The notes under the pieces were generated by a model. It had not been told where the DNA came from and made no database searches. It was given only the letters and a program-made list of their open reading frames with translations. The position numbers were made by a program, and so were the translations under genes. Positions 6,320 to 6,669 of a stretch of DNA of 6,669 bases are shown piece after piece (position 1 is the first letter of the stretch; each line of letters starts with the position of its first letter). The DNA is from JAGLTZ01 sp023135015 (lineage in GTDB: Bacteria; Blakebacterota; Blakebacteria; Blakebacterales; Blakebacteraceae): assembly GCA_030631625.1 (NCBI GenBank), contig DAOVKT010000143.1:1-6669 (forward strand), in the 5' to 3' direction.

Positions 6320-6349
6320 GTTATCGTTCAGAATCGAACAGGATGTAAA
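6320..6349 (-). promoter_or_regulatory. Candidate sigma-70 type promoter for the murein operon
   Basis: On the minus strand, TTTACA (6349-6344, five of six matches to TTGACA) is separated by 18 nt from GATAAC (6325-6320, four of six matches to TATAAT). Transcription would begin near 6313, leaving a leader of about 150 nt before the YkuD gene. The -35 box starts directly after the upstream gene's stop codon. A weaker alternative -10 element, CATAAT, lies at 6195-6190, much nearer the gene but without a good -35. This is a match by eye; the host's sigma-factor preferences are unknown. Confidence 0.3.
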
Positions 6350-6669
6350 TCAGAAAAGGAGTCTGGTAACCCCTTTAAGACCTTCGCGGGTAAAATATAT
6401 CAGTCTTCGGATATAGGATAGACAGAGCTGTCTTCTGTGTGAGAGCCCGTACTGGATCATCATGAACTCCGGTGAAGGGAAGAGGAGGGCTATGACGTAA
6501 CGGAGCCTGGCGCGCATTCCCTTAATAGTGAACAGCAGTGCCAGACTCTCTTTCCCGTCTATATTTTCACTCCCGGCCAGGAGGTCTGCCAATCGACCCT
6601 CGAGTTTGCTGGCTGGCCGATCCGGGATCCGTCTGATTGCTTCCTCGGGTACCGGAGTGCCAAAATGCG
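6350..6669 (-). CDS. C-terminal end of a nucleotidyltransferase-family-like protein, truncated by window edge
   Basis: The last 106 codons of a gene entering from the right edge; the frame is open from the edge to TGA at 6350-6352. The tail reads LALLFTIKGMRARLRYVIALLFPSPEFMMIQYG and so on (written here as key parts: ARLRY, LLFPSPEFM, QYGL). It closes with a basic helical stretch (SYIRRLIYFTREGLKG). This pattern resembles the C-terminus of PF14907-type (NTP_transf_5) nucleotidyltransferase-like proteins, often found near polysaccharide and exosortase loci. The catalytic region lies outside the window, so no activity can be claimed. The internal TTG at 6592 is not needed as a start, since coding continues upstream to the edge. 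The next gene starts about 190 nt away across an AT-rich gap, so this gene probably belongs to a different transcription unit. Confidence 0.6.
   Translation of the reverse strand, partial: HFGTPVPEEAIRRIPDRPASKLEGRLADLLAGSENIDGKESLALLFTIKGMRARLRYVIALLFPSPEFMMIQYGLSHRRQLCLSYIRRLIYFTREGLKGVTRLLF

Larger units (their letters stand above)
6166..6349. other. AT-rich intergenic region with several inverted repeats
   Basis: This 184-bp gap separates the nucleotidyltransferase-like gene from the YkuD gene and is clearly richer in A and T than the flanking coding DNA. It is the only sizeable non-coding stretch in the window and the natural place for the promoter of the five-gene run. It holds three separate perfect dyads (6297-6315, 6244-6262 and 6210-6224) and candidate promoter elements, listed separately. 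I see no convincing small gene or tRNA in it on either strand. Confidence 0.7.

Overview
All genes read from the minus strand, and the GC-rich coding DNA (roughly 55-60% by eye) fits a Gram-negative (diderm) bacterium. Supporting signs are an anhydro-MurNAc kinase, two exported murein-trimming enzymes and one single-pass inner-membrane protein. The phylum cannot be fixed from this window. The Csd4/Csd6 resemblance is to Campylobacterota proteins, but the base composition does not suggest Helicobacter or Campylobacter.

Layout in transcription order (right to left). At 6350-6669 is the 3' end of a gene resembling the C-terminus of a nucleotidyltransferase-like family (PF14907 type). At 6166-6349 is an AT-rich intergenic region with a candidate promoter and several inverted repeats. 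A tight five-gene run follows, probably one operon. It comprises a secreted YkuD enzyme with two NTF2-like domains (Csd6/Pgp2-like, 4864-6162), an unrecognised single-pass membrane protein (4080-4820), and a secreted M14/M99-type zinc carboxypeptidase with extra C-terminal beta-domain repeats (Csd4/Pgp1-like, 2221-4083). After these come anmK (959-2227) and a sodium:solute symporter (950 down to the left edge, truncated). Junctions are 43 nt, a 4-nt overlap, a 7-nt overlap and 8 nt.

Working model (inference): the YkuD enzyme and the zinc carboxypeptidase act one after the other on periplasmic peptidoglycan stem peptides, as Csd6 (tetra- to tripeptide) and Csd4 (tripeptide to Tri-cleavage product) do in H. 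pylori cell-shape control. The membrane protein may scaffold or tether them. AnmK then phosphorylates 1,6-anhydro-MurNAc released by murein turnover, and the symporter may import a turnover product. The operon would thus join wall-shape editing to murein recycling. Both trimming enzymes carry internal duplications of their accessory domains compared with the H. pylori enzymes.

No tRNA, rRNA, CRISPR array, insertion sequence or convincing rho-independent terminator was seen.
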